This document shows positions 42,913 to 55,377 of a DNA stretch of 64,000 nucleotides, one piece after another (position 1 is the first letter of the stretch; each line of letters begins with the position of its first letter). This DNA comes from Suillus spraguei (lineage: Eukaryota; Basidiomycota; Agaricomycetes; Boletales; Suillaceae), in the NCBI GenBank assembly GCA_016800925.1, contig JABCPU010000186.1:62001-126000 (forward strand). Reading direction: 5' to 3'. The notes below the pieces were generated by a model that worked only from the letters and a program-made list of their open reading frames with translations, was not told where the DNA came from and searched no databases. Both the position numbers and the translations under genes were made by a program.

Positions 42913-44974
42913 TTATCCAGCTTTCCTAGCTGTTCTCGGCACTAACGCCCACAAGATGGTCATGAACGCCATCATCGAAATGAGACTTGTGCCACAAATC
43001 ATCAGTTGATAAACCACAACCAGAACTATCAGGAGCACCCACAGTGGCTGTAAGTTCTTGATTCCCGTCTTCGATGCGATGGCACCGGTTAAGAATGGGA
43101 AGAGCGCAGAACCTGCCTGCCCGAACCCTGCCATCCACCCAGCCGACCCTACATTCAGATTTCAGTCGACCATACTTGTGCTACTAAACACGAAGTTACC
43201 TGTGACGAGCCACTCAGGAAGGATTCGTACTGCGTGATTCATAGCGATGGGGTACATCGGCCCCAAAATGACACCAACTATGAAGATCGCAACACCTCCA
43301 CCAATGAGTGAAGGTACCAGCCATACTACTAGTTCCAGACCAATCGCGAGGATGGAATAAATAAACAAAACACGACGTTCCCCGACCTGTGATCTTTAGG
43401 ATCTGCGCTGCATGCTATGAAGATAGGAACTTGCCTTTTTGTTCACCCACAAAAGAACGATACGGCCAGTCATGAGACCTATTCACACATAAACAGTCGA
43501 ACCCCTGGCATTCCCCGGAAGAGCTCACCTCCCCAAAACCCTGATGATATATATCCCGAACTTGGACCTCCACCGCGCACGTCGATTATGTACGTCACCA
43601 TCCAGCCTGGAGTAATATTCTGGGTAAGCATTTTCTCTGCTTAAGTCGTACACTTACCACCCATAATGACCTCCACTCCTACTAATACCAAAAGGAAGAA
43701 GGCGAGGAAGTGCACTTCTCTAAGTCGTATTATCTGGCTGAACGGACTTTTTTCACTCGTTCCCTTTTCGCCTGCCTGCTGTCCAATCTGAGCAAGGCAC
43801 TCTGTGAAGATTCTTAAACATCTTCTCAACAATATGAGTGCCTGTCATACCATCCTGCGTTTTCAGCCGAAAGACTGCAATCAACATCACAGTGTTTACG
43901 AACGCAACACCAAGGCTACAAAGGTAATGAAAAGACCAATGCGGAAGCTGAGCAAATTGTGTTGCCACCAAAGGAGACGACAAAGCGCCAGCACCTAAAA
44001 AGTGAAAATAGGGAGATCCATCACGTTGGACCATCACAGAAGAGGTGCAACGTACCGTGTACCTTTCAATCATAGCAAGATAAATTGAGAGTTCACGGAC
44101 AAGACAAGACTTACCGCATGGAGGATCGCCATTTTCACCTCGGGATTATCCTTGAGACTGCCCACATAACCATTCGATTGTGCATCCTAACTTCGGGATC
44201 CATCCCTGTAGAATCCATTGCGCTTGTATAACTCACCTGTAGACCCATTCCAAAGCCATTGATGACATAACCTAGCACGAATGCAGGAAATGGAAAGGCA
44301 CCCGCCTGTATGGTGTATGCTATTACTTGAATTATCGATCCTGAACAATGATCAGGCGATTACGGCCTCTGCTTGCAATGACCCGTCCTCACCTGACACA
44401 ATTACCTAGACCACGGAGCGTGCCTCAGAGACCGTAAGAAATTATCCAAAATGAACTTCTTACCTTCCCGAAACCGAATCTGCCGTCTAGATATAAATTT
44501 GCGAATACTCCAGATAGGAAGCCCTATCGAGTAACTCAGGTTAATCGCTGAATCTTGCACGCTGCAGTGAAATCTTACGATACATGCGAACACGAATATC
44601 AGAGATACGACAGCGAAATTCAACTGTCAGGACAATAGGATGATCAACTTCAAAGAGAATTGCAGGTGTTTGAAACCACCTACGTCATACACTTTCTGTA
44701 TCCGAGGGAGCAATGGACCAGTCGTCCCATCATTCCATCCAATTAGGTACATTGAGCCACAAACTGTAGCAAATTGCACTCTTGCGCGCAGTCGCTGACG
44801 TTTCGTTTGGGCATTCAGGTCAGAAGCAGACGCTGCTCTTGAAACACTTGCGGACGACTCCACTCGGATTTCAATTCGTTCGTTGGGTTTGTCACTCTCC
44901 TTAAGATTGTGCTGAGGGCCAACCGTCGGATGTTGCGACACCGAAAGACCTTCACTGATCGTCGTCTTCTGCAT
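42913..44974 (-). CDS. Major facilitator superfamily transporter
   Basis: The ATG at 44974 (MQKTTISEGLSVSQHPTVG) opens a polar N-terminus. The first membrane exon follows with VQFATVCGSMYLIGWNDGTT and GPLLPRIQKVYDVG, typical of fungal MFS proteins of the Bsc6/FHS type. Further exons read GFLSGVFANLYLDGRFGFGK (about 44470-44530), QAGAFPFPAFVLGYVINGFG (about 44240-44320), LPHWSFHYLCSLGVAFVNTV (about 43880-43980), FLAFFLLVLVGVEVIMGG (about 43660-43720), LILAIGLELVVWLVPS-like and VGVILGPMYPIAMNHAVRIL (43162-43368), and the last membrane segments ending at 42913. About ten membrane helices and at least seven introns of roughly 50-60 bp are visible. Substrate unknown. I cannot prove every splice junction. 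Confidence 0.75.
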
Positions 44975-45755
44975 GATGAGTTCTAAATTCGCATACGTGA
45001 ACGGTGAACCACAGCTTGGGGATCCAAGGTAATGACTCGGAAAAGAGGTTAACGAGTGCGTTCGAATAAGCGATAAAGGAGGGACTGATGAAGGACGTTT
45101 CAATCATAATCATATTAATAAGAGCTGCGAGTGAAGCCACAAGGCTCTGGAGTCCTCATCGATGCCTCCAGGTTCGGGGGACTCTGTAAGACCGTCATAA
45201 TATTCTATGTTCATTGTCAATAGATCTGCAGTATGGTCAATGCCACATCATTTAGCTCAAAAGGTAACTTGATGACGAGTTGAAAGTTATGCAAATGCCC
45301 AATACCTGGTGCTGCCGAAGTCCGGTTCGGTCCGGTTCTTGTGGCAAATTTTTCGAACGCCAAACCGAACCTATGGTTCGGTTCAGCCATTTGGTCGAAC
45401 CATGGACCGAACGTCTCTGAACGCGTTCGAACCAGGTTCGACTAAGCTTGCAGACGATGGGCTGCCTATTTTGTTGCAAAGGTCTCTCAAGACCATGAGA
45501 GCTCCACCACGCCATTCCCAACACCACGAATGCCATGCGCAAACGCCCAGTACACGTCAGCAACTGCCGACATGGCTCAGACGAGTACGGGACGACAGAG
45601 GGAGCCCTTTGCCAGTGTTTAACACATATGCCCAGCGCACGTCAGCAAATGCTGATGTGGCTTGAACATATGCGAACGATACCTGAAGGCGCCAGAATGA
45701 GAGGAGCGGAGGTACAGGCGAGAGCAGACACAAACAGATAAGCTGAGGCAAGTTC
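44975..45755. other. Upstream of MFS gene, with GGTTCGGT-rich patch
   Basis: No gene is seen. Between about 45315 and 45440 the words TTCGGT, GGTTCGG and their inverse CCGAACC recur, giving local palindromes. The rest presumably includes the MFS promoter. Confidence 0.45.
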
Positions 45756-46240
45756 AAACGAGGGGCCCAGACAAGTTCAAACGAGTGCAGGCAAGCAGAC
45801 GAATACAGACGAGATGCGAGTCCAAATGAGGGTAGGCAAGCACAGACAAGTCCAGATGAATACAGACAAGTCCAGACGGATACAGACGAGTCCAGACGAA
45901 TACAGACGAGTCCATATGAGTCCAAATGAGCATAGGCAAGCACAGACAAATGCATGCAAGTCCAGGCAGGTCAAAACGAGTGCAGGGAAGTACAAACGAA
46001 TGCAGGCAAGTCCAGGCAAGTCCAAACGAGTGCAGGCAAGTGCAAAAGAGTGCAGGCAAGCGCAGATGGATGCAGGCAACATGCAAGTCCAGGCAGGTCC
46101 AAACGAGTGCAGGCAAGCACAAACGAATGCAGGCAAGTCCAAACGAGTGCAGGCAAGCGCAGACAAATGCAGGCAAATGCAAACGAGCACAAGGAAGCAT
46201 AAATGAATGCAGGTGAGTTCAGACAAGTCCAAAAGAGTGC
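45756..46240. repeat. CAAACGAGTGCAGGCAAGT minisatellite
   Basis: More than 25 imperfect units of 9-19 bp combine CAAACGAGTGCAG, CAGGCAAGT and CAGACAAGTCC. Open frames on both strands (Gln/Ser/Arg-rich on plus, Leu/Cys/His-rich on minus) arise from the repeat. No start, splice or domain evidence supports a protein. Confidence 0.85.
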
Positions 46241-46591
46241 AGGAAGGTTCTGAGAAGTGGAAGCCTTGGAAGTAGAGCATGGTGGTCTGGCTGTCCATAC
46301 TAGTAGTAAGTGTAGTTTAATGCGCACTTACTGTTTGGAGCAGTGCATCACCAAAAGTCCACAGTTCAGAAATTACCTGATTTGGATTGGGGCCGCGTCA
46401 CAACGCTTCTCAGACGTGCCACGTCATGGTCTTAGCTAATCGTTGGCTCTATGTCATGTTAAACTATATGGCATCTGCACTATGTCGTGCTAAGCTGCAC
46501 GTCAACCTGACAGCGAGTAGCTAATGTCTGTATTGGCCTGCTAACATTATCTATCTCATGTGTAGTATATCATTGAGTAATATAACATGAA
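46241..46591. other. Spacer between minisatellite and Plavaka fragment
   Basis: No recognisable feature; it may include the 3' terminal part of the Plavaka element. Confidence 0.35.
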
Positions 46592-49400
46592 TTAAAGTGC
46601 ACCATAACCCTCTCGTGCGAGTACATTGTGGTCAAGCTCCTCATCTGAATCAGCCTCTAATATATTGTCCGGATCTTCCTCCCTGTCCTCCTCCCTGTCC
46701 TCCTCCCCAGCATCCATATCAATATCATCCCAATTCTCCTCGTCGTTGGGGACATTTGCTGTGGCTCCATTGCTCTGCAAAAATTGATCCCATTCCCGCA
46801 TGACTTTATGGCCGATACCTCCACCACGAAACCACATGAACATATCTCTGTCTACAAACCTTCTACAGTAGTTAGAATTGTGAGTAGATAGAAGTTAAAA
46901 GATACATACATATTGACATAGAAATACTGCCAGTCTGTGTCGCCATCCTCTTCATGATGGACAAATGAGGGTCCCATGTAGTGATCTGTGCGATTATGTG
47001 CGAATGCAGGAATGAGATGGACCCCACGAATCACTTGATCGGGATCTAGAAATCCGAAACATCCAGGATCCTCACTTGTGAAGAATCCAAGCCTGTGCAA
47101 GCGCTTGGCAGACCAACCACCCTTGAATGTGACATTACGCCCAAACCAGCATACAAAAAGTACGTGCATCTAAAGTGGTTTCAATGTCGACGTGTTCTTA
47201 TTGCCATAATACCAAACATCTAAGTGAAAAATTTGGACGACCTGTGCATACCAGTATGGGTGGCATTCATCATCATTTTCATGGGAGAGGACCATGATAT
47301 CAGTGTGAGTTTGAGGGTTGATAGTATCTTGTTCTCTTCGAAGGTCATATGTAGTATAGTTCACCTGTAGCACTTCATGTTCATGCAGTCTGTTGTTTGC
47401 AAATATGACCTGGTCCTGATCCTGAGTATTTGATTCCTCAAAGGCGACCTAGAATATGGTCTTTCAATTGTGGTATAAAATTCTACCTTGCAGTATATTA
47501 GAAATGATATTAGAATAATAAACATACATACCTCCATTGCTGGGTCATTCTCAAGTTTGCTCAGCCATGCAGTGAGGTTGTATGATGCCTTTGGGTAGTG
47601 TGAAATATGATAATGGTCAGATGGCAAAGTGTGTTGACGTTTCTTACTATGCCGACCAGCTGCTCACATCATTTCAATATCTTCTTCATAAGTTGGTGTC
47701 GTGCCTCCTGATGAGCCATATGTTTGGCAGTGGTTTTCTTGCTCTTTGGAGTCCTAGGGTACCAATGCTTAAGTGATTGATGCTCCAGTTCGCCCTACCA
47801 GAGTGTGTAAGTATGTAAAACCTAGGTATTCCTTTTAAAAAAACTTACCGGTGTAGCGAACAAAGTCACGCTGACCATGAAAGTGCCATTTTACACAAGC
47901 ATCTTGTTACTGTCTACACCGGCTACTGAGAAATCCCCTATAGTGAGCATTAGCCCTTTTGCTTCGCCAGTACCATTTTCGCTCTGTGGATCATTACCCC
48001 TTACTGAATCTTGCTACTGATGTCCTCCTGTCCATTCCATTTCCATCTAGATCCATTGATGCATAGCATATTCGTTTCCGCCATTACTAAAGCTACGGCA
48101 AGACTTACCTTACCTTCCGTGACACCGCTTGCTTGCTGGATGCCTCTTAGCTAAATATTTCTATCTCGCTACTGTTCTCGCTATGTATTCCGGCCGTTCA
48201 CGGTACATGTTAAAAAGGACTCTTTGCACATTCTGGTACTTTTACTTTCCCCCTATGGTACACACGGTACTTAGGAATAGTCACTACCACTGTCTCTAAC
48301 AGAATAAAGTCTTTCGCCGAAGTTACTGTCTCTTAAGAATTGCTTTACTGCTGCATGCACCACCGCTCGTCACCGCTTTCCCGCGCTTCACTGCTTGCGC
48401 TACGCTTTCCCACGCTTCATTGCTATGCTTCACCGCTTGTTTTACCGCCAGTTTCCTATGCCATACCGCAGTTTTACCACTTTCGCTACCGCTTGTCTAC
48501 TGCTTTCCTGTGCTTACCGCTAGTATTACCACTAGTTTCCCACAGACAGGAGGTCACCGCTAGACGGAGTGCAAGACTCGTATACTAGTTTAGGCCATGG
48601 TTCATCTACAGCCCAGGCTAGATTGTATCTTTATACCTGCTGAGTAGAGTAATTATCAGTGGTGCCAAAGTGCCATATCATATTAGGATAGTCTCTGAGT
48701 GCGTGATACTTATAGGTCTCAAGGTTGAGCTTCTTGAACTTTGGCCCAATGGCCGCTGAGTCCGTGGCCTTTTTCTTCCTGTCCTTAACACTCTGCTGAC
48801 TCACCAAGGCTGCAGCTTGTCGTCCATGGGCAGCATATTCATGAGGGAGCTCCATGATATGATAGTGCAAACACATTGTCTTGGAAAACTTATGTACAGA
48901 CTGACCCAAGACCATGGTCACAGTGTCGAAAAAACCCAGGGTGTCATCAGTATGCAATCAGAGTTTTGCATACTCATGCCATACGGCTAGGTCAAAGAGA
49001 AGGTCGAGGGGAATCGAGTCATGATCTTTGGGAAGAAGACCTTCAAATACAGGGAGGGTGCACTGTATGATTATATTATAGCGTAGTTTATAAATACTTC
49101 ATAAGATGTACCTGAAGGAGATCTTCAAAATCTCTAGCAGCAAGTTTCTTCATAGAGGATGCATTACTGTGGAAATGCTGAATAGTGCTGTGTCTGAAAG
49201 TTGGAACCATGCAATACCTGGCAATATATCAATTAGACTAGCAATATCAGTATATTTTTACATACCATTTATTAAGGTCTTGAATGGAATTGCCTGCCGC
49301 TGCATGCAGAATTTGCACAAGGTGAGTAAAGATGGCCTTCCAAACCCCAATTTCGAACTTGTGCAGTAGGTCCACAACAAACAGGATGAATAAGTTAAAT
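46592..49400 (-). pseudogene. Plavaka-family transposase, C-terminal half, split by an LTR
   Basis: In minus-strand order: LHKFEIGVWKAIFTHLVQIL (about 49310-49370), LPVFEGLLPKDHDSIPLDLL (about 49000-49060), LNLETYKYHALRDYPNMIWH then FGTTDNYSTQ (about 48650-48730). LTR-B interrupts there. Then come HYHISHYPKASYNLTAWLSK (about 47560-47620), VNYTTYDLRREQDTINPQTH (about 47300-47365), GGWSAKRLHRLGFFTSEDPG, FGFLDPDQVIRGVHLIPAFA (about 47010-47060), and FMWFRGGGIGHKVMREWDQF with an acidic end at 46592. These are hallmarks, from memory, of the Plavaka group of CACTA-like transposons common in Agaricomycetes. The N-terminal half is absent, cut near the Copia fragment at 49460. Confidence 0.75.
47852..48635 (+). 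mobile_element. Solo LTR-B inside the Plavaka transposase
   Basis: It starts TGTAGCGAACAAAGTCACGC and ends TGTATCTTTATA, 784 bp. It contains TTACCGCT/TTTCACCGC-rich sequence shared with the copy at 58263. The left junction is CCGG, and the right continues CCTG. The Plavaka reading resumes on both sides. Confidence 0.8.
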
Positions 49401-49461
49401 GAGAACATCACAAGTTTCTCTGAGAATGCATTCTATAATATGATCAGAACAAGTTATAAGA

Positions 49462-51468
49462 TTAGGTAGATGTGCTTACTCGAGTAGGCACGGTATCATG
49501 AACAGTGAGCTTCTGCTCTGTTCCATGACTAGCGAGGTGACATATGAATTCTTCACTGAGATATTCTCCCCCACGATCAGACTGGAGACATTTGATCTTG
49601 GTATCAAACTGTGTATTGATCCAAGCTTCATAGCTCTTGTAAGGGCTGAATGTCTTGTCCTTGGTCTTCAATAGGTACAGGTTGGTGAAGCGAGTGTGAT
49701 CATCTGTGAAGGATGCGAAATACTGACTCTTCACTATCATTTGGACAGGGGATGGTCCCCATAAGTTGGTATGGACCTCATCACCAAGCTTCTCATGTCT
49801 AGCTGGGTCTCGCACTTTGCCAATAGCCTTCTGTGTTGCCTTAGCATATTCGCAAGATTTGCATGCTCCCATAGTGGTGTGAGCAGGGTTGAGAGTGATT
49901 CCGGTGATTGTGCCATTGCACAGCATCTTTCTAATGGCTTCAGGTGCAATGTGCCCTAGCCTAACATGAACTTCCTCCATGGTGAGTGGTTCCTTTGCAC
50001 TGGCAACACCTGCAAATAGCTTTCTCAGAGCTTTGATGCAATATAGTCCTTTATTGACTGGAATCTCCCCTAGCTTCCTCTTCTTGGCATTGAAGATCTT
50101 GCAAGTTGTCTCATGGAATAGTGCGGCATACCCAGTGGCCGCTAGCTTGCTGATTGAGACAAGTGTTGAGCCCATCTTGGATGCATATAGGACATTCATT
50201 TTTGAGGAGAATGCAGGTGCAACTCTTGCCATTAGGTAGACTAATCAGTAGGTCACCTTTTCCTATGGCTTGGAAGGTGTGCTTATTGGTAGTGGTGATA
50301 GGCTTTGGTGGGATCATCATAAAATTCTGGAAATGGTCTCGGTATGATGACATATGATGGGAGGCACCAGAGTTGTATAGCTCTGTGCGGTCGCTATCTT
50401 CTCTACCAGAGTTGGTGAGCATGGTGTAGTCAAAGGTCTTGGTGTAGGCCTCTTCATCATCATCCTGGATGCCGTCAATTGAAGGTACGTCATCTTCATC
50501 TACCTCTGTGAGCCGATTCACTTCATCATCCCAACCATGCGCTAACCAAACACCTTCTGGTTCATCCCCATCATCCTTGTCTTTGGCAGCCGCAGCTGTA
50601 TCGCACTTCTTGCCTTTGGCCTTGCTAGAGCCTGGCTTCTCCCCAGCCTTTTCTCCACTGTCAGCCCAGCAGTCCACCTTCATATGACCTTTCTTCCTGC
50701 AGTTGTGACACTCACCCTTGAAGCGGCACTTCTTGCCATTGGAATTTGCAGTGTAGGTGGCATCATCATTGGAAGGTGTGGACTTCTTCCCCTTTGTGGT
50801 GCGTCGGTCATACTCATCAATGATGGTGGCCATCAAGATATCTGGAGTAAGGTCTGTACTGGTGACTCTGGCTGATGCTGTCAATGCAGATAGGTGTGGG
50901 TCATAGGACGTGGGCAGGGAACCAAGAATTATTGCAGTGAAACTGTCGTCTGACAGATCTTGACCCATTGAGAACAATTGCTCCTTGATGGCAAGCATTT
51001 TGTCAAAGTGGTCAAGACGTTCCCTTTCTCCTGGCACTTCAGGTCCTGCAGCTTGCGGAGTAGCTCAACAGAAATTATTCTGGAGCGCTTCTGAAACATG
51101 TTGGCCAAGTAGGTAAAGATCTCTGCTGCCATGGAGAGAGACTTGATTCTGGTAAAGAGTGTGTCTGGGATTGTACCTGCAATCTGCTGTTTGACTACAG
51201 CATCACAAAGTCACCATTCTTTCATAGCCTTCTGATATTCCACCACTTCCTTCAACTCATCTGCAGTTGTTGGACTCCATGACTGGCCTCTTCCTGACAA
51301 TGTTGCAGGGTCTACTGGTTTTGCTGTTGTGCCATCCAAATGGCCAACCAAACCTCTAGCGTCTATGGACCAAAGCAGTCTTTCCTTGTAAGTCACCCAG
51401 TTTTCTCCATCTGCAGTCAATTTGGGTACTTGAAGAAAGTCATCTCCTAGTTTAGTGGTGAAAGACAT
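49462..51468 (-). pseudogene. Ty1/Copia Gag-Pol, 5' half only
   Basis: Gag starts MSFTTKLGDDFLQVPKLTAD at 51468 (LTADGENWVTYKERLLWSID is the UBN2-like Gag start). It continues at 50111-51037 with LDHFDKMLAIKEQLFSMGQ and the CCHC knuckle CHNCRKKGHMKVDC (about 50690-50730). The protease site reads ELYNSGASHHMS, with Asn where the catalytic Asp is expected. Pre-integrase and integrase at 49462-50232 show EVHVRLGHIAPEAIRKML, CKSCEYAKATQK, FASFTDDHTRFTNLYLL and CLQSDRGGEYLSEEF. The sequence ends before reverse transcriptase, at the border with the Plavaka fragment. A frame change near 51040-51200 breaks gag. Confidence 0.85.
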
Positions 51469-51839
51469 AATATTTGATGCTCAATACTGAGAGCAGTGGC
51501 AGCCTTCCAAAAATAGGCAATATGGCGCTGGTGTTGCTATCCGCTGGCTCTGGCACTGTATTTGGCATTGTTTGTTTTGTGTGAACTGTTTTTTGCAAAT
51601 TCCCTAATTAGGCAACCCAAACACTTCAGCGTCCAAGGTTTGCTCTTCTGCGTCAAGCAGGGCTCATAACCTGCAGCAATAGGTAAGCTGCAGTAGTAGT
51701 CAGTACTAAGTAATAAATGTGTAAGTAGTGTATGCTCACCTCAGTAGACTAGCAAGTCACTGAGGTAGGTAGAGTAAAGAGCAGCTGTAAGTATGCCCAT
51801 GCTTATCTAATACTACCGGTAATGTCCAAGGTCCATGTA
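51469..51839. other. Copia 5' flank or LTR remnant
   Basis: This is the leader and possibly part of the 5' LTR of the minus-strand Copia fragment. I cannot find a second LTR copy or clear LTR ends here. Confidence 0.4.
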
Positions 51840-52161
51840 ATGTTTGACTATTCAACACCGGTATCGATGGATACCCTGGAAGAACCCATGCCCTCGTTGA
51901 TTCCAACTGAGGATGATGACCAATTCAAGATGATGCAAGATGTCTGGCACACACCGGTAGTACACAAAATTTCCTCTTATGAACTGGGAGATGGAGAATT
52001 CCTTGTGGAGTATGACATCAATGGAGTCAGTATATGGATCATTGAAGAAATATCCATGGACACGCCCTTCTGTCATATACCATACTTCTGATCCCAGATC
52101 CAACCATATCCAATCAGATCCGATCGATTCTATTTCCGTCCAGTCCACAGATCCTGTCCGG

Positions 52162-53573
52162 TGTAACGAACATATTGGCGCTGGGCTTAAAACCCCATAT
52201 TTTGACACTCGTCTCACGTCTACAGGAGTTAACACTTGTTACAATCGTACGCGCCCCTATTCATTTTCTTATCCTCATTACCTTGTATATTACGTAACAT
52301 GACTCTGACTCATATGCTCAACGCATCTGTACTATAGTTGCCTTCCTTCTCTGGATACGCACTTACATTCTCATTCTCACGTCTTTCTTGGTCTGTGCGC
52401 ACATATTGGCCTATTTAAGCACAGTGTACTTGTAGTAGATTCACTACTTTAATCTTACTGGTTTTACCTGGAATCTCCTTCGCTTAGGTCTCCAACATAA
52501 GTCGTCTTGAATCGTCTCTAAGTCTAAGCACTCCTTAGTCTTAGTCTCTATTCTCGCGGATACCTCCTTGACTTGTAATTGAGGCTGAACCTTGATCGTA
52601 CTCGGAACGCGTTCCTTGTACTTTCACCTTGTCCTCTTCTGGACATTGTAAGAACTCCCAGCAGACCGTCTGTGTCTTTTCACTGTCGCTGGTGACGCCA
52701 CCCCAGTTCGTAACACCACTTGTCCATGGCCGTCTTACCCCGTTTAGCAGTACTGGCGGCATCCCACACTTACCGCACACCGTACCAATTGCTGCACCTC
52801 ATTCCATGAACTGATGTCCTTCCATGTCCTTGCTGCATCCACATAGCTCCATTTGGTGCATAGTTTGTTTCCTGTTTGTTATCACTGATTCCATGGCAAG
52901 CCTTATTACATGTTGCCTTGTGCCGCAGTGCCTCGTGCTATGTATACTTATGGCGGTTACTACACTCCAGCACTACTGATCTTGCCTAGAGTATTCTGAG
53001 TACATGTGAATTAGGATATAAGCACCGCGTACCCCACACGATACAGTACCTGATTTTACACCATTGCACGTACTATAGGTCAGGATTATTGTCTAGCTCT
53101 GGATCAACCCAGTAGTAAACATAGTCTTTAAAGTTCCCTTATCGCTCATTAATACATCACACTCATTCTCTGTTACCGCCGGCATACCGCTGGACTTTTG
53201 ATTGTTACTTTTGACTTGACTGAACTTCTCACGCTCCACTACTTTACCGCTGAAAGTACCGCAGACTTCTTTACTGTTTCTTTGCACCGCTCGCTAGACG
53301 CAACTGTTACTGACTTTATCTCGATGATGATAGCACCGCAATGCACAATGCTAGTTCCGGCGGTATCATCGCTGACCGCGGCAACTTATTGCTGACTTCG
53401 ATGCTTGTTTCACAAATAAGTTAGACTCGAACTTGACCATACTAAATATGCATCCCCCTTTAGGGTCAAACACTCTTGTTCTTACAAGTGAAGCAGACTA
53501 GACGGAGCGCAAGACTAACATACTAGTTTAGGCAGTGGTTTATCTACAGCCCAAGCTAGGTTGTATCTTTACA
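52162..53573 (+). mobile_element. Solo LTR-C nested in LTR-D, carrying LTR-A
   Basis: It starts TGTAACGAACATATTGGCGC and ends TGTATCTTTACA. It matches copies at 55378 and 61895. Junctions are CCGG on the left and CCAG on the right. Confidence 0.85.
52237..52715 (+). mobile_element. Solo LTR-A nested in LTR-C
   Basis: From TGTTACAATCGTACG to CAGTTCGTAACA. Flanks ACACT and CCACT form a target duplication with one substitution. Other LTR-C copies show the empty site (CACTTGTCC). Confidence 0.88.
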
Positions 53574-55377
53574 CCAGATCACTCATCCGAATGTGCTCAC
53601 TTCTCGCACTCTATCTCCCTTGTGTAGAACTGTGTCTATATCCTTTCATCACTCATCCTGTTTCCGGTACTCTGGCTGTGTATAATTCCTTCCTGTGTCA
53701 CTAATCCGTTACCTGTGTGTTTCATCTCTGATTTGTGCTTACTGATCCGCTGCGCATTAACTAATAGACTTCTGTTACACTTCATACATAGCCCTCAGTC
53801 CAAGACTTGTTGATTATCTGTCTTAGATACTTACTGTATATAAACCACTTGTAGATCTCCATAGAACCTTAGTTCGAATATCATCTTAGATTCTGCTCAT
53901 TCTGCTTCCTCTGGACTTGAGTCACTTTCCACTCAAAGTCATCTTCCGAGACTTGGGATTGATTCCTATAGTCTACATCTCCGACTCTATCTTCGGATAG
54001 TCTACCTCTGTCAGTTTCTAGTTAGGAATCCATTCTGAAGCTAGCCTTAATCTTCTTTCCATCCCTGCGCTCCGGATAACCTTCAGACGTACCATATCCG
54101 ATACCTTCGGACGTCCAGATCCGCCACGCAACTCCTTCCGGATCTTCAGACATATATCTCCTCTCTGAAATAAGGGGCATTACTCAGACAAGGGGCACAG
54201 TGCACGAACTGAGGCCAAAGCCCTTCAGATCTTTCAACCCTTGAGTATGGTCTTAACACCTTCATACGCAATGGAACTTCCAGACTTGAACAGCTCCCCA
54301 ACTACTCCACTATCTCCCTCCCTCCTCCAAAATACAGTAACAAGGCTCAGGAATTTGCCACAGATGAGAAGGAAAAGAAGAAGAAATCCTTTGAAGAAAT
54401 GGTCCCAGAATATTTGCATGACTTTGCAGATGACTTTGCTAAAGATGGACTGAACAAACTACCCACTGAACGCCCTGGTATTGATCATCAGATTGATACC
54501 AAACCCGGTTTTATCCCTTGCACATCTAAGGTTTACCCGCTATTGGAGAAAGAATGCGCCGCCGCTAAAACATTTATTGATGAAAACATTGTGAAAGGCT
54601 TTATCTCAGAATCAAAGTCACCTCAAGCTAGTGGCTTCTTCTTTGTGGGAAAGAAAAGTGGAGAATTGTGCCCCTGTCAAGGTTTTCACTACATCAATGA
54701 TTGGACAGTCAAGAATGCTTATCTGCTCCCACTTCCTATTTCCCTTGTCACCCACCTTTACAACGCACAGTTCTTTACAAAAATGGATATTCAGTCTGGC
54801 TACAACAATATTTGCATCCATTCTGATGATCGCTGGAAAGCAGCGTTTACTATGGAATTCAGCCTCTTTGAACTGAATGTTATGTTCTTTGGCCTTTGCA
54901 ATTCCCCAGCAACTTTCCAAGTGTACATGAACTGCACCTTCCAACAAGAAATTAATGAAGGATGGATGGTGATCTACATGGATGATATCCTGATTTTTTC
55001 TACAGCAATGGCAGAACACCACAAACAAACTAGACATGTATTGATGAAGATATGAAAGGAACACTTGTTCCTGAAACCAGAGAAATGCACCTTTAATGCA
55101 GAAGAAGTGGAATACCTCAGAATGATAATTCACCCTGGACAAGTTGCTATGGACACCGCCAAGACCAAAGGAATCTCTGAATGGCCAATCCCAAAATCAG
55201 TAAAAGATGTTCAGTCATTCTTTAGCTTTTGCAACTTCTACTGCACATTCATTTCCCATTACTCTGATATCGCCTGACCCCTTATCAAATTGACAAAGAA
55301 AGATAAGGCTTTTGACTGGTCATCTGAATGTATGGACACCTTCAAAGAACTGAAACAATGCTTTATGTCCCAACCGG

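Larger units (their letters stand above)
52071..54258 (+). mobile_element. Solo LTR-D with nested LTR-C and LTR-A
   Basis: It starts TGTCATATACC and ends GTCTTAACA, flanked by a perfect 5-bp target duplication CCTTC (52066-52070 and 54259-54263). Removing it rejoins the Gypsy linker. Excluding the nested LTRs it is about 780 bp. Its 3' part (53574-54258) is TC-rich with several TCCGGA/TTCGGA words. Confidence 0.85.
51840..55377 (+). pseudogene. Pol of element 3: linker and reverse transcriptase
   Basis: The linker piece at 51880-52070 (PSLIPTEDDDQF, SSYELGDGEFLVEYD) is cut by LTR-D and resumes at 54259 within the same sentence of element 1 (TRLEQPSNYS region). RT at 54399-55277 keeps KMDIQSGYNN, FFGLCNSPATFQ and WMVIYMDDILIF. 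Many Arg codons of element 1 are Cys, His, Gln or stop here. TGA stops at 55053 and 55275 replace CGA. Confidence 0.85.

Noticed and set aside
45315..45440. Telomere-like GGTTCGGT repeats
   Set aside because: Words are scattered in both orientations and not head-to-tail TTAGGG; no interstitial telomere.
45754..46327. Gln/Ser-rich (+) and Leu/Cys/His-rich (-) repeat proteins
   Set aside because: They arise from the 45756-46240 minisatellite and are open in several frames on both strands; no gene signals.
26603..55377. Classical ascomycete RIP at CpA
   Set aside because: The changes I can see between copies fall in CpG, not preferentially in CpA, so a Neurospora-type signature is not supported.
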